64,000 bases of DNA from assembly GCF_900128925.1 (NCBI RefSeq), contig NZ_FQUJ01000010.1, forward strand, positions 102,583 through 166,582, in the 5' to 3' direction. The stretch comes from Modicisalibacter ilicicola DSM 19980 (GTDB taxonomy: Bacteria > Pseudomonadota > Gammaproteobacteria > Pseudomonadales > Halomonadaceae). A model generated the notes under the pieces. It searched no databases. It was not told the DNA's origin and saw only the letters and a list, made by a program, of their open reading frames with translations. Positions within the stretch are counted from its first letter, which is position 1. The number at the start of each line of letters is the position of its first letter. The position numbers and the translations under genes were made by a program. Below, one piece after another: positions 1 to 9,531 of the stretch.

Positions 1-294
1 CGTCAGGCCGAGCGGGTCTCGCGGTTGCGCCTCGAGGGCATCCTGGCCATCGAGACGCAACCCATCGACCGCCTTCAGCGCGGGCTCCCGGTGCGTGGGC
101 TGCGCTCATTCGTCACCCTCGACCAGGAGGCCTTCGGCGACGAAGGCAGTCTTTATCTATTCGGCAGTGTGCTGGCCCGCTTCTTTTCGTTGTACGCCAG
201 CATCAATTCATTTCACGAGCTGCAAATCGTCAATCAACACAATCGCGAGCGCTATACATGGACCTCTCAGCCGGGCCAACAGCCCCTGATATAG
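1..294 (+). CDS. tssF: T6SS baseplate subunit TssF, C-terminal part only
   Basis: The reading frame is open from the first base of the window and ends at 294, so the 5' end lies outside. The visible ~97 residues match the conserved end of TssF (VasA/ImpG): an RGLPVRG-like stretch, then LYLFGSVLARFF and a final segment with an aromatic SFHEL-type motif. TssF forms the baseplate wedge with TssG, TssK and TssE. It overlaps tssG by 37 bp, which is typical of this pair. Family assignment rests on these motifs and on the following T6SS genes. Confidence 0.88.
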   Translation, partial: RQAERVSRLRLEGILAIETQPIDRLQRGLPVRGLRSFVTLDQEAFGDEGSLYLFGSVLARFFSLYASINSFHELQIVNQHNRERYTWTSQPGQQPLI

Positions 295-1265
295 CGCTCG
301 CCCCTCTGATCAAGGGAGCGCGACGCTACGACTTCTTCCAGTTGGTGGATTTGATCCACCGACATCATGACGACGACATCGAACGCGGCGATGTCGCCCT
401 CGACCGGCGCATTCGTTTCCGAGCCTCGGCCTCCCTGGGCTTTCCCGGTAGCGACGTGACGGCGCTGAAGGCCGTGCGCTCAGGTGCCTACGAGATGGAA
501 GTCAGTTTCCTTGGCCTGCAAGGCGCGCAATCGCCATTACCCGGCTACTACCTGGAGACCCTGGCCCATGAGGCAGCCCACGGCGAAGGCAACGGTGGCG
601 ACTTTCTCGATTTCTTCAACCATCGCCTGCTCAACCTGCTATACCGGAGCTGGCGCAAGTATCGCCATTACATACGTCACCAGGATGGCGCTCGCGACGG
701 CTTTTCCGCCAGCGTCTTCGCCCTCGTCGGTCTCGGCGACGCAGACCTGCGCGGCGAGACCGCGATCGACTGGAGCAAGATGCTGGCCTACGCCGGCCTG
801 CTCGCCGGGCGTTCACGCTCGCCCCAGATCGTGGCAGGCATCATCGGGCACTGCTTCGACCTGTCGGAAGTCACCATCGAAGAATGGGTAAAGCGCTGGG
901 TCGCCATTCCCCAGGATCAGCGCAGCAGCACAGGGCTGAGCAACATGATGCTGGGCAGCAATGTCGTCGCTGGCGAACACGTGGCCGATATCGGCGGCAA
1001 GTTCGCACTGTGTCTCGGCGGACTCACCCTGACACGCTTTCGTGACTTCCTGCCGGATGGTTGCGAGCACGCGCCGCTGCGCACCTTGGTCGATTTCGTT
1101 CTGCGCGAGCCACTGGCCTACGACCTGGAACTCGAACTACTGCCCAGCGAGATGCGCCCCTTGCGCCTGGGGGACGCCGACAGCTGCCAGCTCGGCTGGA
1201 CCACCTTCGTCGCTCCCGGCGACACCCCGCGAAGGCAGCGGGTTCGCATTCAAATGACACGTTGA
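258..1265 (+). CDS. tssG: T6SS baseplate subunit TssG
   Basis: A 335-aa protein of the TssG (VasB/ImpH) family, the baseplate partner of TssF. The N-terminus has the usual pattern of a YDFFQLVDLIHR-like motif followed by IRFRAS and LGFPGSDV. These are seen near the start of TssG proteins, and the full length is normal. The ATG lies inside the end of tssF, indicating coupled translation. The next gene, tagH, begins 15 bp downstream. TssF-TssG wedges surround the VgrG spike at the base of the sheath in the cytoplasm. Confidence 0.92.
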   Translation: MDLSAGPTAPDIALAPLIKGARRYDFFQLVDLIHRHHDDDIERGDVALDRRIRFRASASLGFPGSDVTALKAVRSGAYEMEVSFLGLQGAQSPLPGYYLETLAHEAAHGEGNGGDFLDFFNHRLLNLLYRSWRKYRHYIRHQDGARDGFSASVFALVGLGDADLRGETAIDWSKMLAYAGLLAGRSRSPQIVAGIIGHCFDLSEVTIEEWVKRWVAIPQDQRSSTGLSNMMLGSNVVAGEHVADIGGKFALCLGGLTLTRFRDFLPDGCEHAPLRTLVDFVLREPLAYDLELELLPSEMRPLRLGDADSCQLGWTTFVAPGDTPRRQRVRIQMTR

Positions 1266-1280
1266 TTCACAGGAACGCAC

Positions 1281-2645
1281 ATGCAGGGCACTCCCCCTCT
1301 GTATCACGCCATCACGCTGGTGGTGACCAACAGCGAACGCCTCGATGGCCGCTCGATGAGCAGTCACGTCTTCCATGCCGAAGGGGGCTTTATCGGCAGT
1401 GGTCGCGAAGACCACTGGCTGCTGCAGGATCGCCATGGCCAGATCCTCCCGGCGCATGCCGAAATCAGGCTGTTCGACGAGCGCTTCTGCCTGATCGATT
1501 GCAGCGGACAGACCTTCGTCAATCACGCCACTCTGCCCATCGGACAGAATCGTCAGGTCGCCCTGCGAGACGGCGACGAGCTGCTCATCGGCGACTACCG
1601 GTTGCGTGTGCACTATGGCGACCGACAGGCGGTGCAGCCCGGCTCCCAGCCTCTCGACACCTTGATCACCGAAGAGAACGAAATGCCCGAAGGTGCCGAA
1701 CTGCCGGCCATGGAGATCGGGAAGCATCGGCACGACGACCCCCTGGATGCCCTGGACGACACCACGACCCATATCGTTTGCCGAGACCCCCTCGACGCAC
1801 TCGCTCCGAGCGATGCTTCCACCAACGACGGCAATGCCCGGGCAGCGCTCGCCACCCGTTTTACGTCGAGCGCCATCCAGGGCGTCGGTGACGATCTTCG
1901 AGATCGGAGCCAGACCGCGATGCGCTTGCCGACAATCAGACGACACGAGGAACCCCCGATGGATGAAACAATTCTCAACGACCTGGAACGCTCCGTGGGC
2001 GAACAGCTGGAAGAACGCTGGCAGGACCCCACCACGACCGGGGCCAGCGTCACCAACCATGTCGGCACCGCACCACTACTGCGCGCCCTCGGCGGCAAAC
2101 TCAGTTTCCGCGACAGCGAAGAACAGCACGCCTTCCTGGAAGAGGCGGGCCACACCCTGCGTGCCACCATCGAGGGTCTGCTGAGCCTGCACCGGGAGCA
2201 GGACAACAATCGCTACCCGTTGCGCGATCGCCATCTGCAGCCCATCGAGGACAACCCCCTGCGCCTTGATCAGGATTACGACGAGACGCTCAACACCCTG
2301 TTTTCGGCCCGGCGTAGCCCGGTTCATCTATCGGCCCCGGCAGCGATCGGCGAATGCCTCGAACACCAGCGCCAGCATCAGACAGCCATCGAGGAGGCCA
2401 TTGGCCAGGCGCTTTCATCGATCCTCGAAGCCTTTTCTCCCGATGCCCTGCTCAAGCGTTTTCACGCCTATCGCCGTAGTCAGCGAATCCAGCAGGACGA
2501 GAGCGGTTGGGCTTGGGACATGTATTGCCACTACTACCAGGAGCTCGACTCGGGGCGCCAGCGCGGCTTCGAGAAACTGTTCTGGGAAGTCTTCGAGCAG
2601 GCTTACGACAGCTCCGTGCGGCGCCAGCAGCGGGAGAACGCGTGA
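1281..2645 (+). CDS. tagH: T6SS FHA-domain protein TagH/Fha
   Basis: A 454-aa protein with an N-terminal forkhead-associated domain (about residues 25-110, including GSGREDHW and a following strand-rich region) and a C-terminal TagH/ImpI-type region (about 240-440). FHA domains bind phosphothreonine. In other T6SS they carry the threonine-phosphorylation (PpkA/PppA) switch. No kinase or phosphatase gene is present in this window, so the regulatory partner is unknown. An AGGAA-type ribosome site precedes the ATG. The stop codon overlaps the tssJ start. The middle (about 130-230) looks low in conservation and probably is a linker. Confidence 0.88.
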   Translation: MQGTPPLYHAITLVVTNSERLDGRSMSSHVFHAEGGFIGSGREDHWLLQDRHGQILPAHAEIRLFDERFCLIDCSGQTFVNHATLPIGQNRQVALRDGDELLIGDYRLRVHYGDRQAVQPGSQPLDTLITEENEMPEGAELPAMEIGKHRHDDPLDALDDTTTHIVCRDPLDALAPSDASTNDGNARAALATRFTSSAIQGVGDDLRDRSQTAMRLPTIRRHEEPPMDETILNDLERSVGEQLEERWQDPTTTGASVTNHVGTAPLLRALGGKLSFRDSEEQHAFLEEAGHTLRATIEGLLSLHREQDNNRYPLRDRHLQPIEDNPLRLDQDYDETLNTLFSARRSPVHLSAPAAIGECLEHQRQHQTAIEEAIGQALSSILEAFSPDALLKRFHAYRRSQRIQQDESGWAWDMYCHYYQELDSGRQRGFEKLFWEVFEQAYDSSVRRQQRENA

Positions 2646-3166
2646 TGCGCCTCCTCGTTCCATTGGCGCTGATACTACTGTTGAACGGGTGCAGCGCGCC
2701 CTTCCAGGCCATCGGCAAATCCGCCCAGGTCATCTGGGATCCTTCGCTTCCCGTCGGCCATCCCGAGAATCGCCCCAGCCGGGTCGATCTTTCGATGGTC
2801 GCCGAGCGTGACGTCAACCCCAACTACCGAGGAATCGGCACGCCCTTGATGTTCCAGATCCTTCAACTCAAGGACGACTCGATGCTGATGGCTGCCGACT
2901 TCCCGGAATTGAAACGCGATCTCGAGGAGACCCTGGGAACCAACTACCTGGTTCACGATGACTTCACCCTGTTGCCCGGGCAATTCAAGTTCTATGCGCC
3001 GTTCGAGATCGATGAGGACACGCGCTACATGGGTGTCATCGCGCTTTATGCCGACCCGAACAGGGCGCAGTGGAAGAAGGTCGTGCGCGTCGACGCGACT
3101 GGAAACGACTATCACCTGCTCGTGCATCTTCGTGAGCACGAGGTGGAACTGAGGAAGGAAAATTGA
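2645..3166 (+). CDS. tssJ: T6SS outer-membrane lipoprotein TssJ
   Basis: A 173-aa lipoprotein of the TssJ (VasD/Lip) family, the outer-membrane part of the TssJLM membrane complex. The ATG overlaps the tagH stop. It gives a short hydrophobic signal ending in a lipobox, LLNGC, with the acylated Cys at residue 16. The remainder is a beta-rich domain of the expected size. The frame is open further upstream, but that extension lies inside tagH and would bury the lipobox, so the 2645 start is preferred. The stop overlaps the tssK start by one base. Confidence 0.92.
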   Translation: MRLLVPLALILLLNGCSAPFQAIGKSAQVIWDPSLPVGHPENRPSRVDLSMVAERDVNPNYRGIGTPLMFQILQLKDDSMLMAADFPELKRDLEETLGTNYLVHDDFTLLPGQFKFYAPFEIDEDTRYMGVIALYADPNRAQWKKVVRVDATGNDYHLLVHLREHEVELRKEN

Positions 3167-4500
3167 TGGCCGCTGGCAATCGCGTCGTATGGAACGAAGG
3201 GCTGTTCATCAAGCCCCAGCACTTTCAGCAGCAGCAGCGTAGTCTCGAGACGCTGATCGATATTCGCCTGAAGGGGGCCAGTGGCCAACCTCATGGTTTC
3301 CTGTCACTCGAACTCAACACCGAGTTCCTGAGTTTCGGACGCATCGCGCTGACTCGAGCCAGTGGCGTGATGCCGGACGGTACCGCCTTTCGTCTTCCCG
3401 AGGACGATGCCGAGCCGGCGCCTCTGGAGATCGAGGACTCCGCACTGACCAACCAGATCGTCTATCTGGGAGTGCCATTGGCCACCGATGCCGTGGGCGA
3501 AGTGAGTTGGCCCGAAGACCAGTTGCCTTCACGCTATCGGCTGGCCACGCGAGGAATACGTGACTTGCACTCCCGGGAGGGGGGCATCACCGAGCTCGAT
3601 GTCGCTCGGGTAACGCCGCGTCTCTTGCTCGAGCGCGACGACCGCAGCGCCTACGCCTGCCTTGCGGTGACACGCATCATCGAGCGCCGCCCGGATGGCA
3701 GCCTGATCCTTGACGACCAATTCGTGCCGACGCTGCTCAACGTGGCGGCATCTCCCTTCCTGCAGCGTTTCATCGGCGAGATGACCGGCCTGATGCGCGA
3801 ACGGGCACGCAATATCGCCCAACGCCTGGCGACACCCCATCAATCCGGCGTGGCCGACGTCTCGGACTTCATGCTGCTGCAGCTGCTCAATCGTGCGAAT
3901 CCACGTTTCCAGCATCTTTCTCGCCTGGGGAGGCTGCATCCCGAACGCCTGTATGAGGCGATGCTCGAGATCGGTTGCGAACTCATTACCTTCACCGACG
4001 AATCGCGACTGCCGCCGGACTTCCCGGCCTATGACCACGATCAACCGGGACGCGCCTTCAAATCGCTGATGCAGAGCCTGCGCCAGTCGCTTTCGACGGT
4101 GCTCGAACCCCGTGCCCTGGCCATACAGCTACAGTCGCGCCGCTATGGACTGATGGTCGCGCCGCTGTCCGATAGCGAATTGCTCGACGATGCAGACTTC
4201 ATTCTTGCGGTACATGCCGACATGCCCCCGGACACACTGCGCAAGCAGTTCGTTCAACAGACCAAGGTTGCCAGCGTCGAGCGCATCCGCGATCTCATAA
4301 GCCTGCAGTTGCCGGGCATACCGCTTATCCAATTGCCGGTGGCACCTCGCCAACTGCCCTATCACGCCGGTTACACCTACTTCCAGCTCGATCGTCAAAG
4401 CCAGGCCTGGAGCATGCTCGAGGGCGCCAGCGGTTTCGCCTTCCATGTGGCCGGTGAATTCCCGGGGCTGGAAATGCAGTTCTGGGCGATCAGGAGTTGA
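3166..4500 (+). CDS. tssK: T6SS baseplate subunit TssK
   Basis: A 444-aa protein of the TssK (VasE/ImpJ) family, which links the baseplate to the TssL/TssM membrane complex. The N-terminus carries the family signature VVWNEGLFIKPQHFQQQ. The length is normal. A TTG one codon upstream is also in frame. The ATG at 3166 overlaps the tssJ stop (TTGATGG) and is the more likely start. It sits in the usual J-K-L order. Confidence 0.94.
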   Translation: MAAGNRVVWNEGLFIKPQHFQQQQRSLETLIDIRLKGASGQPHGFLSLELNTEFLSFGRIALTRASGVMPDGTAFRLPEDDAEPAPLEIEDSALTNQIVYLGVPLATDAVGEVSWPEDQLPSRYRLATRGIRDLHSREGGITELDVARVTPRLLLERDDRSAYACLAVTRIIERRPDGSLILDDQFVPTLLNVAASPFLQRFIGEMTGLMRERARNIAQRLATPHQSGVADVSDFMLLQLLNRANPRFQHLSRLGRLHPERLYEAMLEIGCELITFTDESRLPPDFPAYDHDQPGRAFKSLMQSLRQSLSTVLEPRALAIQLQSRRYGLMVAPLSDSELLDDADFILAVHADMPPDTLRKQFVQQTKVASVERIRDLISLQLPGIPLIQLPVAPRQLPYHAGYTYFQLDRQSQAWSMLEGASGFAFHVAGEFPGLEMQFWAIRS

Positions 4501-4502
4501 TC

Positions 4503-5297
4503 ATGCAAGACGTCGTGACACGCCACGAAGATCACATAGACGCAACCGGCCTGAACGGGCTGATCCATAGCGACGTCGAGCAACTCGATGCCGATGAGGA
4601 TTACTGGTTCCACCTGCGTGGTCACAACCTCAATCCGCTGGTCGATGCGGCGAGTTCGTTGCTCGGCATGGTGCTGCGCGTGCGCAAGCTTGCCAGTCTC
4701 GAGGATATCGAACGGCTCTATCACCAGGTCGTCACCGAAATTGCCTCGATCGAGGTCGAGCTCGCCGAACGAGGTTATGACCGCGCCACGCTGCTGGCCT
4801 ATCGCTACGTCCTCTGTTCCTTCATCGACGAAGCGGTGATGGGTACGACCTGGGGTCAACAGAGCAAATGGGCGGAGCACTCGTTGCTGACCCGTTTTCA
4901 CAACGAGACCTGGGGCGGCGAGAAGGTCTTCTCGATACTCGCCCGCCTGCAGCAGGAGCCCCAGCGCTACCCCCACATGCTGGCCTTCATCTATTTATGC
5001 CTGTGCCTGGGCTTCGAGGGACGCTATCGGGTCATGCCCCAGGGCCGCACGGAATACGAGCTGATCGTGCGCACCCTTGGCGAACAGCTCTCGGCCCAGG
5101 GAGATGCCACCAACAGCGCTCTGACTCAGCCACTGGAAAACGTCATTCCCGCCCATCGTCGCCGTCGCGAGGGTTTGCCCCTGTGGGGCGTTTTCGCCCT
5201 GTTCGCGACATTCGCAACGCTCGCGTATGGCGTGCTGGCCTGGTCGCTGGATCAGAAAGCCGATGCCGTGATCGCCATTCTCGACCGAATACTTTAG
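4503..5297 (+). CDS. tssL: T6SS inner-membrane protein TssL (DotU/IcmH-like)
   Basis: A 264-aa protein of the DotU/TssL (VasF) family. The cytoplasmic helical domain occupies about residues 25-205, including a YVLCSFIDEAVMGT-like motif typical of the family. One transmembrane helix lies at about 226-246. There is no C-terminal OmpA-like peptidoglycan-binding domain, so this is the short form of TssL. It partners with TssM in the inner membrane and docks TssK. A TTG at 4497 is in frame, but the ATG at 4503 just after the tssK stop is the likelier start. Confidence 0.92.
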   Translation: MQDVVTRHEDHIDATGLNGLIHSDVEQLDADEDYWFHLRGHNLNPLVDAASSLLGMVLRVRKLASLEDIERLYHQVVTEIASIEVELAERGYDRATLLAYRYVLCSFIDEAVMGTTWGQQSKWAEHSLLTRFHNETWGGEKVFSILARLQQEPQRYPHMLAFIYLCLCLGFEGRYRVMPQGRTEYELIVRTLGEQLSAQGDATNSALTQPLENVIPAHRRRREGLPLWGVFALFATFATLAYGVLAWSLDQKADAVIAILDRIL

Positions 5298-5306
5298 GAG
5301 AAACTA

Positions 5307-7991
5307 ATGTATAGGGTAGAGCTCTCTGCGCTCATCGGCAGACTCAACGCCATCGCTCGCCAGGGTCTGGAGCAGGCCACGGCCCATTGCGCGGAACAGC
5401 GGGCACCGGAAGTGAGTGTCGGGCATCTGCTGCTGGCGTTGCTCGACCAGCCGCTCTGCGACGTGCGCCACCTACTCGAGCATCAGGCCATCGAGACGTC
5501 GGAACTGCGCGCCTCGCTGAGCGACGAGACCGCTCCACCCCGGGGTCTCATGGTCGCCACCCCAAGTTTCTCGCCGCTGCTCATCGAGCTGCTGCAGGAT
5601 GCCTGGCTGCTCGCCTCCACCGAACTCGAGCATACTCAGCTGCGCAGCGGCGCCATCTTCGTCACCTTGCTGCACAATGCCTCCCGCTATTTGGGGCCGC
5701 GCAGCAGCGAACTTCTCACCCCGCTCAATCGCGAAAGCCTGCGCCGCGACTTCTCGCGGCTGACCGCGGAGTCCACCGAAGCGCCCCGCCTCCAGGAGCA
5801 CGAAGATTCCTGGCAGCCGGGTCCTGGCGTTTCAATACCGCCTCCGGACAGCGACAGCGCCCTGGCACGCTTCACCACCTCGCTGACCGAACAGGCGCGC
5901 CACGACAAGCTCGATCCAGTCCTGTGCCGCGACCCGGAGATCGACCAGATGCTCGACATCCTAGGCCGCCGGCGCAAGAACAACCCGATCGTCATCGGAG
6001 ACGCCGGCGTCGGCAAGAGCGCGGTGGTCGAGGGGCTGGCGAACCGCATCGTGGCCGGCGACGTGCCACCCGCGCTGGCCGAGGTCGAGCTTCTGGCGCT
6101 GGATCTCGGTGCCTTGCAAGCCGGTGCCTCGGTGAAGGGCGAATTCGAAAAGCGCCTCAAGGCGGTGATCGACGAAGTGCGTAATGCGCCCCGCCAGATC
6201 CTGCTGTTCATCGACGAAGCGCATACCCTGATCGGCGCCGGCAACCAGGAAGGAGGAGCGGATGCCGCCAACCTGCTCAAGCCGGCCCTGGCTCGGGGCG
6301 AACTGCGTACCATCACCGCCACCACCTGGCGCGAATACAAGAAGTATTTCGAGAAGGACCCGGCACTATCCCGGCGTTTCCAGCCGGTTTCCCTGGCCGA
6401 GCCCAGCCCCGAGCAGGCGCTGATCATCCTGCGGGGTCTGCGCGACGTCTATGAGCGCGCGCACGGCGTGCTGATCGGCGAAAGCGGTCTGCGCGCCGCG
6501 GCCCAGCTGTCGGCCCGCTACCTGGCGGGACGCCAGCTTCCCGACAAGGCCATCGACGTGCTGGACACCGCCTGCGCGCGGCTGTCCCAGGCCCTGGACG
6601 CTCCGCCACGCCGCTTGAGTCATTTGCGCAGCGAACACCTTGCCGCGCGCCGCGAACGCGAACAACTCAATCGTGAAGTCCTGTTGGGTCGCGCCCCGGA
6701 TACGCAGCGCAGCGACGAGCTCGATACTCGCCTGGCACGTATCACCGACGAGCTCGCCACCCTGGAAGCCGCCTGGCATACCCAGCGCGAGTGCGTTGAC
6801 GCCACCCTGGTATTGCACGCCCAATTGCTCGGCAGCCACGCAGAATCGCAAGACGTGCAACTAGCGTCGGCTACCAATGATCCCTGCGGCGATACTGCCC
6901 CCGACGCCGACCACCATCGTCTGCATGCCGAACTGCTCGAACGCGAGGCCGAACTCAAGACACTGCAGCACGAACATGCCTTGCTCGATGCCAGTGTCGA
7001 GGAGGCCCAGATCGCCCAGGTCATCGGCGACTGGACCGGGGTTCCCGTGGAGCGCTTGACCAGCGACGAACTGACCCGACTGACCGAGCTACCCCAACAT
7101 CTCGGTCGTCTGGTGCAGGGCCAGGACACCGCCATCGCTCGCCTGCATCGCCATCTGCTCACCGCCCGCGCGGACCTGCGTCGCCCGGGGCGCCCCCTGG
7201 GCGCCTTCCTGCTGGTCGGCCCGAGCGGGGTGGGCAAGACCGAGACCGTGGTGCAGATCGCCGAGCGTCTTTACGGGGGGCGGCAATTTCTCACCACCAT
7301 CAACATGTCCGAGTACCAGGAAAAACACACGGTCTCTCGGCTGATCGGGTCTCCGCCGGGTTATGTCGGCTTCGGCGAGGGCGGCTTGTTGACTGAAGCG
7401 ATTCGCCAGCGCCCCTACTCCATCGTACTGCTCGACGAGGTCGAAAAGGCCCACCCGGACGTGCTCAACCTGTTCTATCAGGCCTTCGACAAGGGTGAAC
7501 TGGCCGATGGCGAGGGGCGCTTGATCGACTGCAAGAACGTGGTGTTCTTCCTGACCTCGAACCTCGGCTTCGAAACCATCGTCGCCCATGCCGATTCCCC
7601 CGGGTCCCTGGACGATGCGCTCTATCCCGAGCTTGCCGGCTTCTTCAAGCCGGCGCTGCTGGCGCGCATGGAAGTCGTGCCCTATTTTCCGCTCTCCGCG
7701 GATACGCTGACCTCGATCGTCGAAGCCAAGCTCACCGCCCTCGCCTCACGCATTCGCCAGCGCCATCGCGACGCCGAGGTGCGACTTGGAGAGGGCTTGG
7801 CCGAAGCCATCCGTGCTCGAGCCATCCGCAGCGAAAACGGGGCCCGCATGCTCGAATCGGTCATCGACGGTGAGCTGCTGCCACCGGTCTCTCGGGCCCT
7901 GCTCGAACGTCTCTCCCGGGGCGAACCGGTCACTCGCGTCACCTTGGGCGTCGACGACGAGCGCGCGGGTTTCGTGGCCTGCGTGGAATAA
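5307..7991 (+). CDS. clpV: T6SS sheath-recycling AAA+ ATPase ClpV (TssH)
   Basis: An 894-aa Clp/Hsp100 ATPase of the ClpV type, which disassembles contracted TssB/TssC sheath. The order is an N-terminal Clp-N domain (about 1-150), a first AAA+ module with Walker A GDAGVGKS at 231-238, and a middle coiled region (about 425-540, somewhat variable). A second AAA+ module follows, with Walker A GPSGVGKT near 637-644 and sensor/arginine regions. The context, directly after tssL and before vasH, separates it from housekeeping ClpB. A purine-rich AGGAG site precedes the ATG. The substrate sheath genes are not in the window. Confidence 0.95.
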   Translation: MYRVELSALIGRLNAIARQGLEQATAHCAEQRAPEVSVGHLLLALLDQPLCDVRHLLEHQAIETSELRASLSDETAPPRGLMVATPSFSPLLIELLQDAWLLASTELEHTQLRSGAIFVTLLHNASRYLGPRSSELLTPLNRESLRRDFSRLTAESTEAPRLQEHEDSWQPGPGVSIPPPDSDSALARFTTSLTEQARHDKLDPVLCRDPEIDQMLDILGRRRKNNPIVIGDAGVGKSAVVEGLANRIVAGDVPPALAEVELLALDLGALQAGASVKGEFEKRLKAVIDEVRNAPRQILLFIDEAHTLIGAGNQEGGADAANLLKPALARGELRTITATTWREYKKYFEKDPALSRRFQPVSLAEPSPEQALIILRGLRDVYERAHGVLIGESGLRAAAQLSARYLAGRQLPDKAIDVLDTACARLSQALDAPPRRLSHLRSEHLAARREREQLNREVLLGRAPDTQRSDELDTRLARITDELATLEAAWHTQRECVDATLVLHAQLLGSHAESQDVQLASATNDPCGDTAPDADHHRLHAELLEREAELKTLQHEHALLDASVEEAQIAQVIGDWTGVPVERLTSDELTRLTELPQHLGRLVQGQDTAIARLHRHLLTARADLRRPGRPLGAFLLVGPSGVGKTETVVQIAERLYGGRQFLTTINMSEYQEKHTVSRLIGSPPGYVGFGEGGLLTEAIRQRPYSIVLLDEVEKAHPDVLNLFYQAFDKGELADGEGRLIDCKNVVFFLTSNLGFETIVAHADSPGSLDDALYPELAGFFKPALLARMEVVPYFPLSADTLTSIVEAKLTALASRIRQRHRDAEVRLGEGLAEAIRARAIRSENGARMLESVIDGELLPPVSRALLERLSRGEPVTRVTLGVDDERAGFVACVE

Positions 7992-7995
7992 GCCG

Positions 7996-9531
7996 ATGAG
8001 CCTGGACAGAATGACGATCGCTCTCGACATGCTGGCATGCCCAAACACTGCCAGCTTGCGCGAGCGCGGTCGTGCGGCGTTGTGCGAGACCCACGATCTG
8101 GTCTGGAGCCATTGCCTGGCGCTCGATGCCAGCGGTCGCTGGCTGGTTCAGGACGATAGCGAGATACGCCTTGCCTGCGATGACTTTCGTCATCCTTATG
8201 CTCACGCCATCCGTCGCGGCACCCCCTTGACCCTGAAACTCGGCGAGGCTCGCTCGCGGCTCGACCATCCGGACTTCCAGGCTCAGGTCGCGAGGCTGTC
8301 AAGCGATCTGCTCTTGGAGATCCGACCGCTGAGAGCCCTGGATGGTGCCCGAGAATGGCTCGGCGTACTGGCGTTTGCCGCCAGTACCGTCGCACTCGAT
8401 GCCCTGCTCGATGATCCCGGCTTTTCCGTCTTCGAAAGGCTGTTGTGTCAGCTCTGGGCTCGACACCATCGCCAGCTCGACGAGCATCGTCAGCGCAGCC
8501 AGCTGCGCGACTCCTTGACCAAACTCAACGCTGGCGCTCGTCGCCAGGCCCTGAGCCGTCGGCTGGCTGAGACCATCCTGGGCGAAACCCCGGCCATCCA
8601 GACCCTGCGCGAGCAGATCGTGCGCGCCGCCGAAACCTCCCTGGCCGTGCTGATTCAGGGTGAAACCGGCAGCGGCAAGGATCTGGTGGCCCGAGCCCTG
8701 CACCGTCTCTCGGCTCGCGCAAATGGCCCTTTCGTGGCACTCAATTGTGCGGCGATCCCCGAAACGCTACTCGAATCCGAGCTATTCGGACACGCCAAGG
8801 GCGCCTTTTCCGGCGCCGACCAGGCCCGAAACGGCCTGCTCGGCGAGACCGATGGCGGCACCCTGTTCCTCGACGAAATCGGGGATATGCCACAGTCGTT
8901 GCAGGCCAAACTGCTGCGCGTGCTGGAAAGCGGTCGCTATCGCCCATTGGGGGAAAGCGAGGAGCGGCGTGCCGATCTGCGCCTGGTCGCCGCCACTCAT
9001 CAACCGCTACGCGAGCACATTCGTGACGGTCGCTTTCGCGCCGACCTGTTCTATCGCCTGAGCCAATTTCCCTTGGTATTGCCTCCCCTGCGAGAGCGCC
9101 GCGACGACATCGCCTTGCTCGCCAAGACGTTCATCGATGAGTTCTGCCGACGCGAGAGACGCGCCGAACTGGGCATCACCCCGGCGGCATTGCGCCTGCT
9201 TCGCGAGCGCGACTACCCGGGCAATATCCGCGAACTCAAGAACCTCATCGACTATGCCTGCGCCATGACCCCCGCCGGGGAAGACGTGGGCCCCCGGTCC
9301 CTGCTGATCGTTGCCGAGGAAAGGGCAGCGCCGGCGCAGGACATCGCCCCGCCTGGCACGACCGACAATGCGATTTCGGACTTGCGCCAGGCGCTGCGCG
9401 ACTACGAGGCCCGCCTGATTCGTGAACGTCTTGACCGCTTCGATGGCAATCGCACCCTGGCCGCCCAGAGCCTGGGCGTTCCCAAGCGCACCCTGGCACA
9501 CAAGTGCCAACTGCTGGAATTGGACCCCTGA
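7996..9531 (+). CDS. vasH: Sigma-54-dependent T6SS activator VasH
   Basis: A 511-aa bacterial enhancer-binding protein. A variable N-terminal sensor-like region (about 1-190) precedes an AAA+ domain with Walker A GETGSGKD (222-229), GAFSGA (269-274) and Walker B GTLFLDEIGD (288-297). A Fis-type helix-turn-helix lies at the C-terminus. GAFSGA replaces the usual GAFTGA loop that contacts sigma-54; the Thr-to-Ser change is conservative. In Vibrio cholerae VasH drives hcp and other T6SS genes with RpoN, so a similar role is inferred here. The start chosen is the ATG five bases after clpV; a second ATG is at 8011. Confidence 0.92.
   Translation: MSLDRMTIALDMLACPNTASLRERGRAALCETHDLVWSHCLALDASGRWLVQDDSEIRLACDDFRHPYAHAIRRGTPLTLKLGEARSRLDHPDFQAQVARLSSDLLLEIRPLRALDGAREWLGVLAFAASTVALDALLDDPGFSVFERLLCQLWARHHRQLDEHRQRSQLRDSLTKLNAGARRQALSRRLAETILGETPAIQTLREQIVRAAETSLAVLIQGETGSGKDLVARALHRLSARANGPFVALNCAAIPETLLESELFGHAKGAFSGADQARNGLLGETDGGTLFLDEIGDMPQSLQAKLLRVLESGRYRPLGESEERRADLRLVAATHQPLREHIRDGRFRADLFYRLSQFPLVLPPLRERRDDIALLAKTFIDEFCRRERRAELGITPAALRLLRERDYPGNIRELKNLIDYACAMTPAGEDVGPRSLLIVAEERAAPAQDIAPPGTTDNAISDLRQALRDYEARLIRERLDRFDGNRTLAAQSLGVPKRTLAHKCQLLELDP

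Noticed and set aside
1137..2060. A 307-codon minus-strand frame opposite tssG and tagH
   Set aside because: It is a GC-rich shadow with no motif and runs across two real genes.
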